Source of the DNA: an uncultured Roseburia sp. | Lineage (GTDB): Bacteria; Bacillota; Clostridia; Lachnospirales; Lachnospiraceae | Reading direction: 5' to 3' | NCBI GenBank assembly: GCA_944380515.1 | Contig: CALWHT010000011.1 | Coordinates: 62,001-126,000, forward strand | Length of the DNA stretch: 64,000 bases | Shown: positions 27,501 through 36,420 of the stretch, piece after piece | How positions within the stretch are numbered: position 1 is the first letter of the stretch | Layout: each line of letters opens with the position of its first letter | Notes under the pieces: generated by a model | What the model saw: the letters and a program-made list of their open reading frames with translations, nothing else | Database searches by the model: none | Told to the model about the DNA's origin: nothing | Translations under genes and position numbers: made by a program

Positions 27501-28271
27501 AGTGTCTGTCCCGTACTGTCCGCTGAAGTTTTTAGTTCCGCATTTGGGACAGGCATCCTGAAAATCTCCACGGTAGCCGCAGTTCTGGCACGTATTGTAT
27601 AAATCATATGCAAAAACAGTTCTTGTTATGGAATCAAACAGGAATAATACGCCGTATTCCTCTGCGATTTCTCCGGTTAATACGCTGTAAATATCCGTAT
27701 CGTTGACGGTGAACTGCTTGACGCTGGTAAGTTTTGCGAGAGATTCGTCCACATGGCCGATTTCGTAGTTGGATGCTTTCTCCAACAGGCGGTGAAGAAG
27801 TGAAGAACCCCGGAGCTTTTCGTATATTTCGCTCCCTTTCTCATAGCCTGACAAATCCCTGTAAAACAGGGTAGGGTAGTTTTCATCGTAATCGGGTCTT
27901 GCAATATCATTTTCGGTGTTGATTTCGATGTCATATAATTTTGTCTGAGACAATTCCGATTCGCAAAGAGAAGTTCCAGTCACCGTTTTTTGGACAGAGC
28001 CGTTTTCGGATTTTGATACGGTAATTTCAAAACGTTCCTCAAGCTCCGGAACATACAGAACTGCTGTATCAACGATAGAATCCCATATGTCGCAGGCTTT
28101 TCCGTTTACATATTTATAAATCAGGAAAGATATTTCGTCTGCGGCATTGAAATTTTCTTTATAGGTTAATTCGGAAGCATTTGTAATGCTTCCGATAGTA
28201 TCAAAATTTTTATTCTGTAATATGAGCGTCGGCATATCCAGATGTTGTTGATGAAACAGATTTTTTATCAT
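24546..28271 (-). CDS. tail tip / tail-associated structural protein (Tal-like)
   Basis: 1241 residues from ATG 28271 (AGGAGG upstream; the frame reaches 28286). The N-terminal ~400 residues show the gp27/Tal-like tail-hub pattern of Gram-positive phages. A four-Cys zinc ribbon is inserted at about 240-262 (CQNCGYRGDF...CPKCGTKNF), with a further Cys nearby. The middle is helical. The C-terminal ~400 residues hold beta-helix repeats (DGGTINIGNGNFTVD, DGGTINVGNGTFTVD), a fibre-like extension, and end in a short coiled coil (LIARVQDLSSRVLLLE). No peptidase motif was seen. It probably forms the tip that contacts the fibre. Confidence 0.8.
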   Translation of the reverse strand: MIKNLFHQQHLDMPTLILQNKNFDTIGSITNASELTYKENFNAADEISFLIYKYVNGKACDIWDSIVDTAVLYVPELEERFEITVSKSENGSVQKTVTGTSLCESELSQTKLYDIEINTENDIARPDYDENYPTLFYRDLSGYEKGSEIYEKLRGSSLLHRLLEKASNYEIGHVDESLAKLTSVKQFTVNDTDIYSVLTGEIAEEYGVLFLFDSITRTVFAYDLYNTCQNCGYRGDFQDACPKCGTKNFSGQYGTDTAVFISCQNLASELKLESDASSLKNCFKIEGGDETITAAVRNINPNGSEYIYAFHSESTRHMPQTLADKLASYNALFNKYKYEQQFSVPASVLSNYNSVISYIKNYFPDSEFQELSAPINGYQNLTAAYYDTVDADLFLSSAMLPTVETDHQTIDDAMKLLTVSNLSPISVSTPSTLIKTSADNAVTGMVKVLINTALYDISIVDSSYTKGQTGTWKGKIKLTSIADKTETRETDELTIVFNDDEVNYIRQQIQRAMNKSSLNDALNITSMDMDETTFQNRLHLYGITPLTSLSKEFVSCINIIVNAKSDFEETAYQNMYDFYSKRKTYIDAELTVRNRQYSYIQSMADFINEEMNTVKTSLNLQTYLGSDLWKIFCSYRREDKYQNDNYISDGLNNAEVLARAQELYDTAQRELSKASHPQYSMTATINNLLNIPDFAPLHDSFACGNWIRAKIDDAVYRLRLISYELSFDSLESLSVAFSTVKETGNGTSDIQSILNSAAAISGSYSSLTQQVNKSAASSDFVQNWVKEGFYATAGIINNPYSQDIVIDKNGIWCRQYDDITDAYDNCQIRVFGNGLYCTDDDWKTVKAAIGKYIYADASGKHTAMGVLGETIVGELLLGEKLSIHNASGNLQFNGDGLAITNGRNTFSVNPNDTDKLLCITNGDTDIFYVDDNGSLNLTGNINGCSFDGGTINIGNGNFTVDNTGKISSKSSVSFGNGALTYDPANGMSVKGYINASGGKFSGNIICEGTLNGGVISGATIDGGTINVGNGTFTVDANGKMTCTDATLSGSLKASSFIVSDALYMKTMSASWNDYVKILEYVEDGDDISHIYLHGGFSGITVDAHLNCINGVSFNCEPEFHGNIILDSTKYIKIETSVFTTYNILGYSSSNNLHLGSGLYDNSVDANTYVNSGNNLYLRSKLGTIRFQPQGKTNITVDESGMTIKGILTASEAIINGDSLSALIARVQDLSSRVLLLENKIL

Positions 28272-28282
28272 TCCAGACCTCC

Positions 28283-28540
28283 TCACAGCCGCTTTTTCAT
28301 GGCATGAATGTCGTTTGCCATATCTAAAAGCAGCTCGTCATATTTTGTTTTCCGGCGGTTTAAGTCTTCAATCAAAGTCTGATAGGTTTTTCTCAGATTG
28401 CTGATTGCCGTAATGCTTTCTTTCGCGTGTATGTTTTCATAGATCGCGAGCTGCTGTTTTAAACAGGTATTTTCCTCGCGCAGCTGCTGATTTTCTCTGG
28501 TTAATCGCTGAAGTTTTAATTCTTTTGGGTGTAGATACAT
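28283..28540 (-). CDS. small coiled-coil protein in tail cluster
   Basis: 85 residues, almost wholly heptad-like (LQRLTRENQQLREENTCLKQ). Located between tape measure and tip genes; 12 nt before the tip start. Function unknown. Position and coiled coil suggest an assembly or tip-complex part. Confidence 0.7.
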   Translation of the reverse strand: MYLHPKELKLQRLTRENQQLREENTCLKQQLAIYENIHAKESITAISNLRKTYQTLIEDLNRRKTKYDELLLDMANDIHAMKKRL

Positions 28541-28568
28541 GGTTTTTACCTTTTCCTTTTTGGTTTTG

Positions 28569-31500
28569 CTATTGATACAGTCTGGCGTTTCCGATTCCGT
28601 TGTGTACTATTTTGGAAGCCACGGCTTCGGTAAGGCATTGTGTTGTTTTTCCGTTTTTGCAGATTTCTTCCCGAAGCTGCCGGCCGAAGGTTTCCACATC
28701 GTTGACACCGTTCATGATAATGTCCCCGACTGCGACTGATACCGGCTGCGTCTGCGTATTTACCTCAAAAGTCGGAGCTTTTACAGTAATTGGGATTTGT
28801 CGGCTATTCCATAAATCCGGGTTCATCTGAGCCAGCCGCCAGAGATTTTCTGTCATTTCTTCGGTAAATATTTTATCTCCCTGTCCTACCTCGCGCAGAA
28901 CGCCGCGGCTTTTGTCAAATTGAAGCTCTTTTCCACCCTCTGCAAGAATGGCAAGCTGGCCGTAGGAAACATTTTTTGAACCGACGCGGAATCCGTTAAT
29001 GCCGAGTTCCTTAAGTTTCGTATACAAATCGCCGGTTGAGGATTGATTGGTTGAAGAGATGTCCAGAAGCTTTGCCAGCTCTTTGACTTCGGTGGCATCA
29101 AGCACTCTCATTCCGTAGGTGTCGTACAGCGCCTTGTTGAGATCCGAAAGGTCGCTGCGCGAGCCGGAAGCGATGCCAAGATGCTCGGAAAGAAATGCCA
29201 TGACTTCTGATTTCAGTCTGGCGTTGTTGTAATTCTCCTTTAAAGATAAATAGTAATCGTTGATGGCGCTGTAGTTCGCCTTGGCCGCATTGTAAGCCTC
29301 CAGCGCTTTTCTGGTTTTTGTATGATTGGCGCCGTACTTTTCTTTTGCAGTTTGGTATTTTTCTTTCGCTTCTTTTTTTTCACTGGCCGCATTTGTTCTC
29401 TGAACTGTGACGGCGCTGTATTCATCTCTGAAACTGTCGGCCTTTGAAGCGGCAGAGTTTGCATCGGCTTTCAGCGCGTTTGCGCCGTCCGACTGGATTT
29501 TCTGGTTTACCTCATCCTTTGCGGTCAATACAGAAAGGGACGCTGCGATAGAATTGGCGTAGGCAGTCATTTTTGCCTGGAGTTCCTTTGTCGTGGTGAT
29601 GGCTTCCTCTGTTCCCTCAACGACGCTTTTGTTCGCAAGTATGGCAGAAAATACATCGGTTGGAGTGTAGCCAACCTCTGCCATGTAATCGGTAATCAGG
29701 CTGGCGGAATTTGTGGAAGCCTCGTTGATATTTGAAATCAGCTGCCCAAAGTTATCGGACATCGCATCTACAACATCCTGAATGAGGTCGTTAAAATTGC
29801 TTTGTAAATCGGAAAGAAGATCTTTGGTGTCAGAAATATATTTGTCATATTGCGTATCCTGCAAGTCTTTCTCCGCCTCGTTTAAGGAAACGGAAATCGA
29901 CTGTATTTTAGCTCTGGCTTCCTCCGACAAATCTCCTTCATATGCCATAAGCTGCTTTCTTAGCTGCGCGATTTTTTCTGTTTTTTCCGAAATCTGGTTT
30001 TGGTAGTCGTATGCGTTTTTCTCAGCATCCAGCAAGGCCTCGTATTCGCTGATTAAATCCGAGATTTTATCGGACATGGCTTCATAGCCCTGTTCGTACA
30101 AATCGATAATGGCATACTTTTCCTCCTGAGCCGCTGAAATGGATTCCTGATATGCGCTTACCAGTTCTTCCTTACGGGAGATTAAGTTTTCGTTGTAGGG
30201 ATCTTTTGCGAGTTCAGTTCCGATTTTCGCAAGCTCATTTTCATAATCTCTTGCCTGCTGTAAATATACCTGATAGTTGGCGGCATGCAGATAAGCAGTG
30301 GCTTTTCCGGCATCGGTGAGGCCGCCGGTTTCGCTGTCGGACAGTTCTTCGTTTGACAGCAGGTTTGCTATGAAATCGGTCTCCGACGTGATATTTTTGA
30401 TTTTATTCTGAAGGGCATCAAAATTGTCCCAGGAGAGCTGGCGCATCTGATTCTGATATTCTACCAGAGCCAAATCTGATTCGTTGATGGCGTTTGTGAC
30501 ATCGTCAATCTGTTGGCATAATTCGTACCACTCATCCGAGTACCGTTTGACAGATCCGTTTTCCACGGATTTCGCAAGGGCATTCACTAATTTTTGACGT
30601 TCTTCGGAAAGTGAGGCATTGTTATTCTGTTCCTGTTTTATGAGCTGCTGGTAATATTTTGCGCTTTCCCGATACCCCTTTGCCGTAGTGAGATTTATGG
30701 CGGCATCAATCTGGTTTTTCCGCTGCGTATATACTCCCTGACGATTTTCGTAATACTGCGCGATATTGGCCTGCTTTTGTGATGCCAAATCCGCTTTTTC
30801 CTGACGGGAGGTCTGTCTGTACAAATCAGCGGCAGCCTTGTCTGTTTCATAAGCCGCGAGATAGGCGTTGTATAACACGCATTTATTGTACAGAGAGCCG
30901 TTGTCATCTAATTGTGCGGCGCTCGTCAAAACAGAGGAAGGGATTTCCTTTTGTGACTTTACGTAAGATTTGATTTTCTTCAGCAGGCCTTTATTGCCCT
31001 TCGTGGCCTTTGTTTTGGTCAGGGTTCTGGAGGCAGATTTTAAACCGCTTTTATCTGTTTTGACGGCTGCGTCATAGGCTGACTGGCGTTTCCCGATGTT
31101 TTTGATTTCGCTGTCGATATAGCTGTTTTGGTTTGCATAGTGATTGGAATTTTCCGCTTTGGCTTGCAGCAGTTCATCCGAAGCATCATATTTTTCTATT
31201 TTGGAAGCGGCTTTTTCGCCGGCAATCGCTGCGAGTGCGGATGCGTTTTCCGCCATGGACTGTGTCAGGCTCTGGATGGAGGCATTATTGCTGTCGATGG
31301 ACTGCTGGTAGTCCTGCCATGCTTCCGATCCTTTTCCCACCAGCTTTTGCTGTTGTTTTATCAGTGTATTCTGCTCATTTAAATTTGCCATCTGCTTTGA
31401 CAGATTGGCGTTCATTTTTGTGTAGTCTTTTACAGAAGCCTGAAAACCCCATGTTTCTTTTAAATCGATTTTTCCCTGTATTTTGTCGAGGGCAGATTCC

Positions 31501-34500
31501 AGACGGGTGAGCTTATCCGCTTTGACATCAATTTCCAACTGGATTTTTTCAAGCTTTAGTTCTGTGAGCTGGATTTTTAATTCTTCGATTTGATCCAGGC
31601 AGTCCTGTGCTTTATCGTACCAGCTTTCATAGTCCTGAATCTGCTGCTTTACGTTGTCATCGGTGATGTCTGTGATGTCGCTGCTGCCTCCACGTACTGC
31701 GGCGGCAAGGTTTTCGTCAAGGCCGACGGCGTTTGCCTTTGTCATATAGGTTTCGTAGTCTTTCTGGAGGAGCTGGATTCCGAACGCCGTGCCGTCGATT
31801 TCGTCTTTATAGGCTTTTGCGCGTTTCGTCAATGACAGATAGGTGTTTTCGGCTACCTGCTTGATGCGGTTCATGTTCCGCTCCCACAAATCAAGACCGT
31901 TTTGGATGAAGTCGAAGGTCTGGGCGACGGCTTCCTGTACCGTTTCGGCGGCGTCTTTGGCTGCCTGGGCGGCATCGTTTACTGCGTCATTTGTGGCAGA
32001 GCCGCCGTTATAATGCAACGGGATATCGGTATCTCCGAATGAATTCAGTACATTGTCTATTTCTTTCTGTGCATCTTCTTCGAAAGACGAAACACCATAC
32101 AGTCCTTCAAGATAAACATGGTTATTTCCAGTATGCTTTTTTTGAAAATTTGGATTTTTGATTTCTATGGGTGTCCCATTTTTGACAGCCTGGAATCTGG
32201 TCAGGGCATCTGTAGCGCCGCCAAGTGCCCGGACAAGCGATATGATATTTGCTATGTCACCGTTTGTGGTCAGCGTAACGCCGTTTGCCAGCTCTTTTTT
32301 CAGGGCATATCTTAAAATATAATTGGAGGCTTGCTCAGAAATATTTCCTTCTTGAATTAATGCCTGAATTTCATCGATTGTTGCGGTTGTAAGGTCGAAG
32401 GTCTTTATAGCTGCAATCTCTTTTGCCGCTGAAAGCTGCTGCATGACGATTACATGTGCATTTTCAAGGCCCATTTCAGTGAGGTTATTTGCGATGAGGT
32501 CCGCATTTTCGTCATTTACATTATCCAGAATGCCGGTTTGATTGATATAGGCAGAAATCAGGCCGGACATTGCATTTTTTACAGCTTCTTCATTTTGTCC
32601 GGCTTCCTGCAGCTTTTGGATATAGGTATCTATGCCGCTTAAATCCCGGAATGCTTCACTGATGGAGGAGTAGTCTTCAAAACTGATTTTTTCATTCGAA
32701 TTTTGGAGTTTTGCAAAAGTTTTGTCCAAAACGTCAAATTTGTCTTTCAGGGTATTGAGTTCGGAGATGGTGTCGGTGAGAGACATATCTGATTGATTGG
32801 CATTTGAGGCGGAAAGCAGTGCTTTTTCATATTTTGCAATAGCGTCCGCTGCATTTTCTGTTCCGAGTGTTGCATTGTTCCAAAGTTCAATTTGTTCTTC
32901 GTTGAAATTTTTGGTGTATTCCTGCAACAGTTTATAATCATCTGCATCAACTTTTGTTCCGGAAGAAGTGGTGAAATCAGAACTGCCTCCCTCTGCAATC
33001 GCTTCAATAGAGTTTTGTAATTTGTCTTTTGCTTCCTGCTCATTTGCAATGATTGGGGTTATGTCTATTTCGATGCCAAGTTCCTTAAGCCGAGCCTGTA
33101 ATTGTTGTGCGAATTGTAATATATCCAAATCCCCGTCCTCAAAAGACAGTAATTGTTGAAACATTGTATCAATTTCCGGCTTATGTTTGTTGGGTATTTC
33201 CAACAAAGGGTTTAGAATATTTTTTTCTACATAATTCTGATAATCGAAGCCGGTCATGAGGGGTTCTTCTACTTCGCTCCAATTGATTTGTGGGATTAAA
33301 GCATCTGCCATTGCAGCAGATGAATCAGACAAATGCTCATAGTTATAATTATCTTTTACCCATGCCTGAAGGTTTGGAGTCATTTTGGAATAAAATGTAT
33401 CAATTTCATTCCTTTTTGTTTCAATATCCTGTTTTAAGCCATTTTCGGATGCATGAAAATATTCATTTTCCGCTTCCATCCAGGCATCATAAAATTCTTG
33501 CGCCTGTGCCAATTGATGCGGTGAGGCTGACTCTAATTCAATAGAAGTGTGATATAAACCGGCAGCTGCATTTTTTTTGAATTCAATACCGGCAGAGGTG
33601 AGGGCATCTTCCATTGCCTTGCCATATTTTGAATAATCATCATCATTAAAGGTGATAACACCATCTGAATTTGCAAGATCGATATTATACTTTTTATATT
33701 TTTGTTGTAATGAATTTAATTCAGTTTCCATACCGGAAATGGAATTCTCTGCATCTTCAACCTCAAAGTAGATTCCGTTTGCAACGTCATTCATGTTGTC
33801 GATTAATGTCTGTTGTGCGGCCGCCTGCTGTGTTTCTAATAAAGATTGCAGTTTTTTATTGGTTTCGTCAGCGTTGGAACCAATAGCAAGCAAGGCATTT
33901 CCCTCTTTATCATAGCCGGACACTAAACTTGGAAATAATTCCGCCAACTGATTTGAAATTGATAAATACTCCGCATAATCTTCGCTTGATAATCGAAGAT
34001 TATTTGAAAATTTGTCTACTCCCTGAGACAATTCTAAAAACCTGTCTTTATTTTCCGATAAGACAGAGGACATTTCTTTTAACTTATTTTGAGAATCGTT
34101 AATTTCCTGTTGTGCCTCTTCCATAGCTTCAGCAGCGTATTTGGACCGGTTTACATAGTGGTCTATGGCATCGGAAGCTAACTGAACGCCTTTGGCAATC
34201 AGTGCAAATGCAATCATATTGCCAACAGCAGATAATGCATTCATGGCAACTGTGGCAGCTTTGGCACTGAGGGTCTGCTGTTTCAGTGTTGCATTGTGAG
34301 CAATAGCGGCCTCACGGGCTTGTTGGTTGGCTGTGACCAAATCTTTACCTGTGAGTTTGGAGAGGTCGTCAGTGTTTTTGATAAGATTTACAACAAAATC
34401 TTCACCATCATGCAATGTTTTATAATAAGCATTCCATGAACCTTTAGCTTTATTTACCGCATTTATTTCTGTTATTATTTCTTCAACACGATTTGAATCT

Positions 34501-34781
34501 AATTGAGGAATAAAGGAATCAATATTTTCTTTATTAACGATTTCACCAAGACTATTTTTTATCCAGTGATTATCTTTTTGTACAGGAACAGTAAAAACGG
34601 TTTTTAATACATTCTTAAAACTGTTTATAACACCTTCCGATTCTTTAAATGAAGTAGATATTTGTTTGCCCCATTCTGCAAAACTTCTTTTACTAAAACC
34701 TATTTTATTACTAATACCATCTAAATCTGATTGAAATGTTTTGAATATCGTACTATAATTAGATTCGCGATATGTGGAGTA
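28569..34781 (-). CDS. tape measure protein, 3' part (second exon)
   Basis: An open frame of 2070 codons from just after TGA 34784-34782 to the stop at 28569. No good start codon or RBS lies at its 5' end (first in-frame start-like codon TTG 34415, without RBS), so this is a continuation and not an independent gene. It contains a hydrophobic segment (MNALSAVGNMIAFALIAKGVQLASD) followed by ~1700 residues of heptad/alpha-helical sequence. Its C-terminus (VGDIIMNGVNDVETFGRQL) is typical of tape measures. The N-terminal TP901-type part is the reading frame 36.4-37.6 kb on the same strand. The 1.6 kb between them hold a group I intron core and two small genes. Confidence 0.85.
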   Translation of the reverse strand, partial: YSTYRESNYSTIFKTFQSDLDGISNKIGFSKRSFAEWGKQISTSFKESEGVINSFKNVLKTVFTVPVQKDNHWIKNSLGEIVNKENIDSFIPQLDSNRVEEIITEINAVNKAKGSWNAYYKTLHDGEDFVVNLIKNTDDLSKLTGKDLVTANQQAREAAIAHNATLKQQTLSAKAATVAMNALSAVGNMIAFALIAKGVQLASDAIDHYVNRSKYAAEAMEEAQQEINDSQNKLKEMSSVLSENKDRFLELSQGVDKFSNNLRLSSEDYAEYLSISNQLAELFPSLVSGYDKEGNALLAIGSNADETNKKLQSLLETQQAAAQQTLIDNMNDVANGIYFEVEDAENSISGMETELNSLQQKYKKYNIDLANSDGVITFNDDDYSKYGKAMEDALTSAGIEFKKNAAAGLYHTSIELESASPHQLAQAQEFYDAWMEAENEYFHASENGLKQDIETKRNEIDTFYSKMTPNLQAWVKDNYNYEHLSDSSAAMADALIPQINWSEVEEPLMTGFDYQNYVEKNILNPLLEIPNKHKPEIDTMFQQLLSFEDGDLDILQFAQQLQARLKELGIEIDITPIIANEQEAKDKLQNSIEAIAEGGSSDFTTSSGTKVDADDYKLLQEYTKNFNEEQIELWNNATLGTENAADAIAKYEKALLSASNANQSDMSLTDTISELNTLKDKFDVLDKTFAKLQNSNEKISFEDYSSISEAFRDLSGIDTYIQKLQEAGQNEEAVKNAMSGLISAYINQTGILDNVNDENADLIANNLTEMGLENAHVIVMQQLSAAKEIAAIKTFDLTTATIDEIQALIQEGNISEQASNYILRYALKKELANGVTLTTNGDIANIISLVRALGGATDALTRFQAVKNGTPIEIKNPNFQKKHTGNNHVYLEGLYGVSSFEEDAQKEIDNVLNSFGDTDIPLHYNGGSATNDAVNDAAQAAKDAAETVQEAVAQTFDFIQNGLDLWERNMNRIKQVAENTYLSLTKRAKAYKDEIDGTAFGIQLLQKDYETYMTKANAVGLDENLAAAVRGGSSDITDITDDNVKQQIQDYESWYDKAQDCLDQIEELKIQLTELKLEKIQLEIDVKADKLTRLESALDKIQGKIDLKETWGFQASVKDYTKMNANLSKQMANLNEQNTLIKQQQKLVGKGSEAWQDYQQSIDSNNASIQSLTQSMAENASALAAIAGEKAASKIEKYDASDELLQAKAENSNHYANQNSYIDSEIKNIGKRQSAYDAAVKTDKSGLKSASRTLTKTKATKGNKGLLKKIKSYVKSQKEIPSSVLTSAAQLDDNGSLYNKCVLYNAYLAAYETDKAAADLYRQTSRQEKADLASQKQANIAQYYENRQGVYTQRKNQIDAAINLTTAKGYRESAKYYQQLIKQEQNNNASLSEERQKLVNALAKSVENGSVKRYSDEWYELCQQIDDVTNAINESDLALVEYQNQMRQLSWDNFDALQNKIKNITSETDFIANLLSNEELSDSETGGLTDAGKATAYLHAANYQVYLQQARDYENELAKIGTELAKDPYNENLISRKEELVSAYQESISAAQEEKYAIIDLYEQGYEAMSDKISDLISEYEALLDAEKNAYDYQNQISEKTEKIAQLRKQLMAYEGDLSEEARAKIQSISVSLNEAEKDLQDTQYDKYISDTKDLLSDLQSNFNDLIQDVVDAMSDNFGQLISNINEASTNSASLITDYMAEVGYTPTDVFSAILANKSVVEGTEEAITTTKELQAKMTAYANSIAASLSVLTAKDEVNQKIQSDGANALKADANSAASKADSFRDEYSAVTVQRTNAASEKKEAKEKYQTAKEKYGANHTKTRKALEAYNAAKANYSAINDYYLSLKENYNNARLKSEVMAFLSEHLGIASGSRSDLSDLNKALYDTYGMRVLDATEVKELAKLLDISSTNQSSTGDLYTKLKELGINGFRVGSKNVSYGQLAILAEGGKELQFDKSRGVLREVGQGDKIFTEEMTENLWRLAQMNPDLWNSRQIPITVKAPTFEVNTQTQPVSVAVGDIIMNGVNDVETFGRQLREEICKNGKTTQCLTEAVASKIVHNGIGNARLYQ

Positions 34782-34875
34782 TCACCTTTATCTGGTTTGT
34801 GGAGAACCACGAAAGCATTGTGGAGATGTTTAAATTTTTATAAACTATAATATTCTTAAAAAAGGAAATAGTAAA

Positions 34876-35307
34876 ATGGGTAAATTATATTATTGTACTA
34901 AATGTGGTAACACAAAAACAGGAGAAAAACAATGTTTAATGTGCCAAAGCTGTGATATATCACCTATTCCCGAAAAATATATATCTTATATTGCAGAAAC
35001 AATTCCTATATTGAACAAAGACCTTGAAAATGATTTTATCAAAAATGTCATAAAATCCTCTCCCAATTTCGACCAATCAGCTTGGGATAGGAGAGTAGGT
35101 TATCAAGAAACTAGAAAACATTATGATGATATATTGAGGAATGAAATGGAAGCGCAATCGCATCAACCAGAGTGTCCAACCTGTCATAGCAAAAATGTAC
35201 AACGTATTTCAGGTTTGGAACGTGGTGCAAGTATTGCCGTGCTGGGTTTATTCAGCAAGAAAATAAATAAGTCTTTTAAATGCAATAATTGTGGATATAC
35301 ATGGTAA
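34876..35307 (+). CDS. zinc-ribbon protein inside tape-measure insert
   Basis: 143 residues, two zinc ribbons: an N-terminal CTKCGNTKTG...CLMCQSC and a split C-terminal one (CPTCHSKNVQRIS ... FKCNNCGYTW). The C-terminal 40 residues resemble zinc-ribbon tails common in Clostridial and phage small proteins. It is antisense to the tail cluster, AT-rich, with AAAGGAAATAG as RBS and TATAAT at 34846-34851, so it is expressed on its own. It could be a cargo (moron) gene. Function unknown. Confidence 0.7.
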   Translation: MGKLYYCTKCGNTKTGEKQCLMCQSCDISPIPEKYISYIAETIPILNKDLENDFIKNVIKSSPNFDQSAWDRRVGYQETRKHYDDILRNEMEAQSHQPECPTCHSKNVQRISGLERGASIAVLGLFSKKINKSFKCNNCGYTW

Positions 35308-35409
35308 CATTTTATAAAAAATATAAAAGTTCATTTGGTAATGTTTGTACGTAATTTTTCACATAGTAGGGGTGCTGCTATGCAACACCTGTTTTGAAAA
35401 GTTCCCCCA

Positions 35410-35432
35410 GGGCCGGCGATTCACGCCGGCCC
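35410..35432 (-). terminator. GC-rich hairpin after the 68-residue gene
   Basis: A perfect 9-bp stem GGGCCGGCG / CGCCGGCCC with 5-nt loop, 10 nt after the stop of the small minus-strand gene. No U-tract on either side, so terminator function is uncertain. Confidence 0.45.
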
Positions 35433-35442
35433 TTCCTGCCGG

Positions 35443-35649
35443 TCACATCTGAGTTTCCACAATGATACAGTTACTTTCATTCTCATATTTCGAGCGGAAT
35501 CTTTTGATTCCTTCCGCATCGTCTTTTGCAAAATTCTGTTCATCCACAACAAAAGAAATAAAATCTGTAACCTGCAGGATGACAACCTTTACATAGGGGC
35601 GTATTTGTAAGGTTATCATTGTTTGATTTTCGTTTATTTTTTGCATCAT
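35443..35649 (-). CDS. 68-residue protein in tape-measure insert
   Basis: From ATG 35649 (second codon also Met) with GGAATGGAGG as RBS supplied by the repeat directly upstream. 68 residues, soluble, with hydrophobic strands in the middle (PYVKVVILQVTDFISFVVDE). No family recognised. The longer open frame to 35760 runs through the repeat and is not likely the true start. Same strand as the tape measure. Confidence 0.55.
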   Translation of the reverse strand: MMQKINENQTMITLQIRPYVKVVILQVTDFISFVVDEQNFAKDDAEGIKRFRSKYENESNCIIVETQM

Positions 35650-35799
35650 ATTAACCTCCATTCCGGAGCGTTTTACGCGAGGGGGCAGATTTTCTTTCAG
35701 AAAATCGCAAGTCTTCAATTTGCGTCTGCCATCAGGGGGATTGGTGACGCCCCGGCACAAATCCCCGTGTGAAAAATAAGCTATCGAGCTTATTTTTCA
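35650..35799 (-). repeat. structured leader-peptide repeat, copy 2
   Basis: ~150 nt matching the element at 62.1 kb. From its 5' end: a 13-bp hairpin TGAAAAATAAGCT / AGCTTATTTTTCA with CGAT loop; a short ORF of 22 codons (starts MKNKLDSLFFTR, ends VPGRHQSP) preceded by GAGGTGATGAT; an outer pairing CCGGGGCG / CGCTCCGG; an inner GCAAATTGAAGACTTGC stem; an extra hairpin GATTTTCT / AGAAAATC absent from the other copy; and a 3' end GGAATGGAGGTTAAT that is the RBS of the next gene. Three of these are shared with the copy at 62 kb; changes keep the pairing (G-U in the outer stem). Confidence 0.8.
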
Positions 35800-35829
35800 T
35801 ATCATCACCTCGCAGGTAATAATAGCATA

Positions 35830-36420
35830 TCCCATGTCCCATAAACGGGACATCATGAGAATTGATTGTATTTTGTGATTTCAGCTCCACACTTTCGGCT
35901 CACAACACCGTCTTTCTCCATGGTTACCGATGTGCTATGTAACCATGGAAGAGCAGTAGGGCTCTTTGCAATTTTTATCCAGTCACGGAACAGATTTGCC
36001 ACTGCGTTTGGACTGTCTCTTACAAGCCTTTCGACTCAAAACCGTTTACAGTCTCTGAACACTTCCATATCTGAATCATCAGACTTAGGGGATCCGCTGC
36101 TGATAGGAGGTTTAGCTTTTAAAAAGCGCGTTACTTAGGCTTTTGCCATATAACCAATCACACGTTTTTCTGCCGTTGCCGGCATCCGTTTCGGAGTACA
36201 TTCACGCTCACCGTTTCCGGTCACGTTGTAGTGTGTGATACTATGTATTCTCTATATTTTCTTTCTTCCCAGCACTGGCGCATAGCAGGCGCCAATTACG
36301 GTTTATTTTAAAGAACCACGTCAGCTGACCGGGCTGACACATCTCTGGCGTTGATTGGGAATCTCCGTCATAGAGGGCATATTCAAAACAAATGAACAGA
36401 TGATGAATTGATTATGCGTA
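35830..36420 (-). ncRNA. group I intron ribozyme core in tape measure gene
   Basis: Minus strand. The group I R element GTTCAGAGACTGTAAACGG is at 36060-36042 and the S element AAGAGACAGTCC at 36021-36010; GACTGT (36053-36048) pairs with ACAGTC (36016-36011) to make P7. A P3/P4-like GTAATTGGCG at 36299-36290 is shared word for word with the intron at 43 kb. Further hairpins follow (CCATGGTTAC / GTAACCATGG; ATGTCCC / GGGACAT). I could not find the P1 pairing, so the splice sites are open. The region has no protein-coding frame of its own. Confidence 0.75.

Noticed and set aside
28569-34781. CRISPR-like or tandem DNA repeats in the tape measure
   Set aside because: Repetition is at the level of heptad protein sequence. 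No regularly spaced identical DNA units were found.
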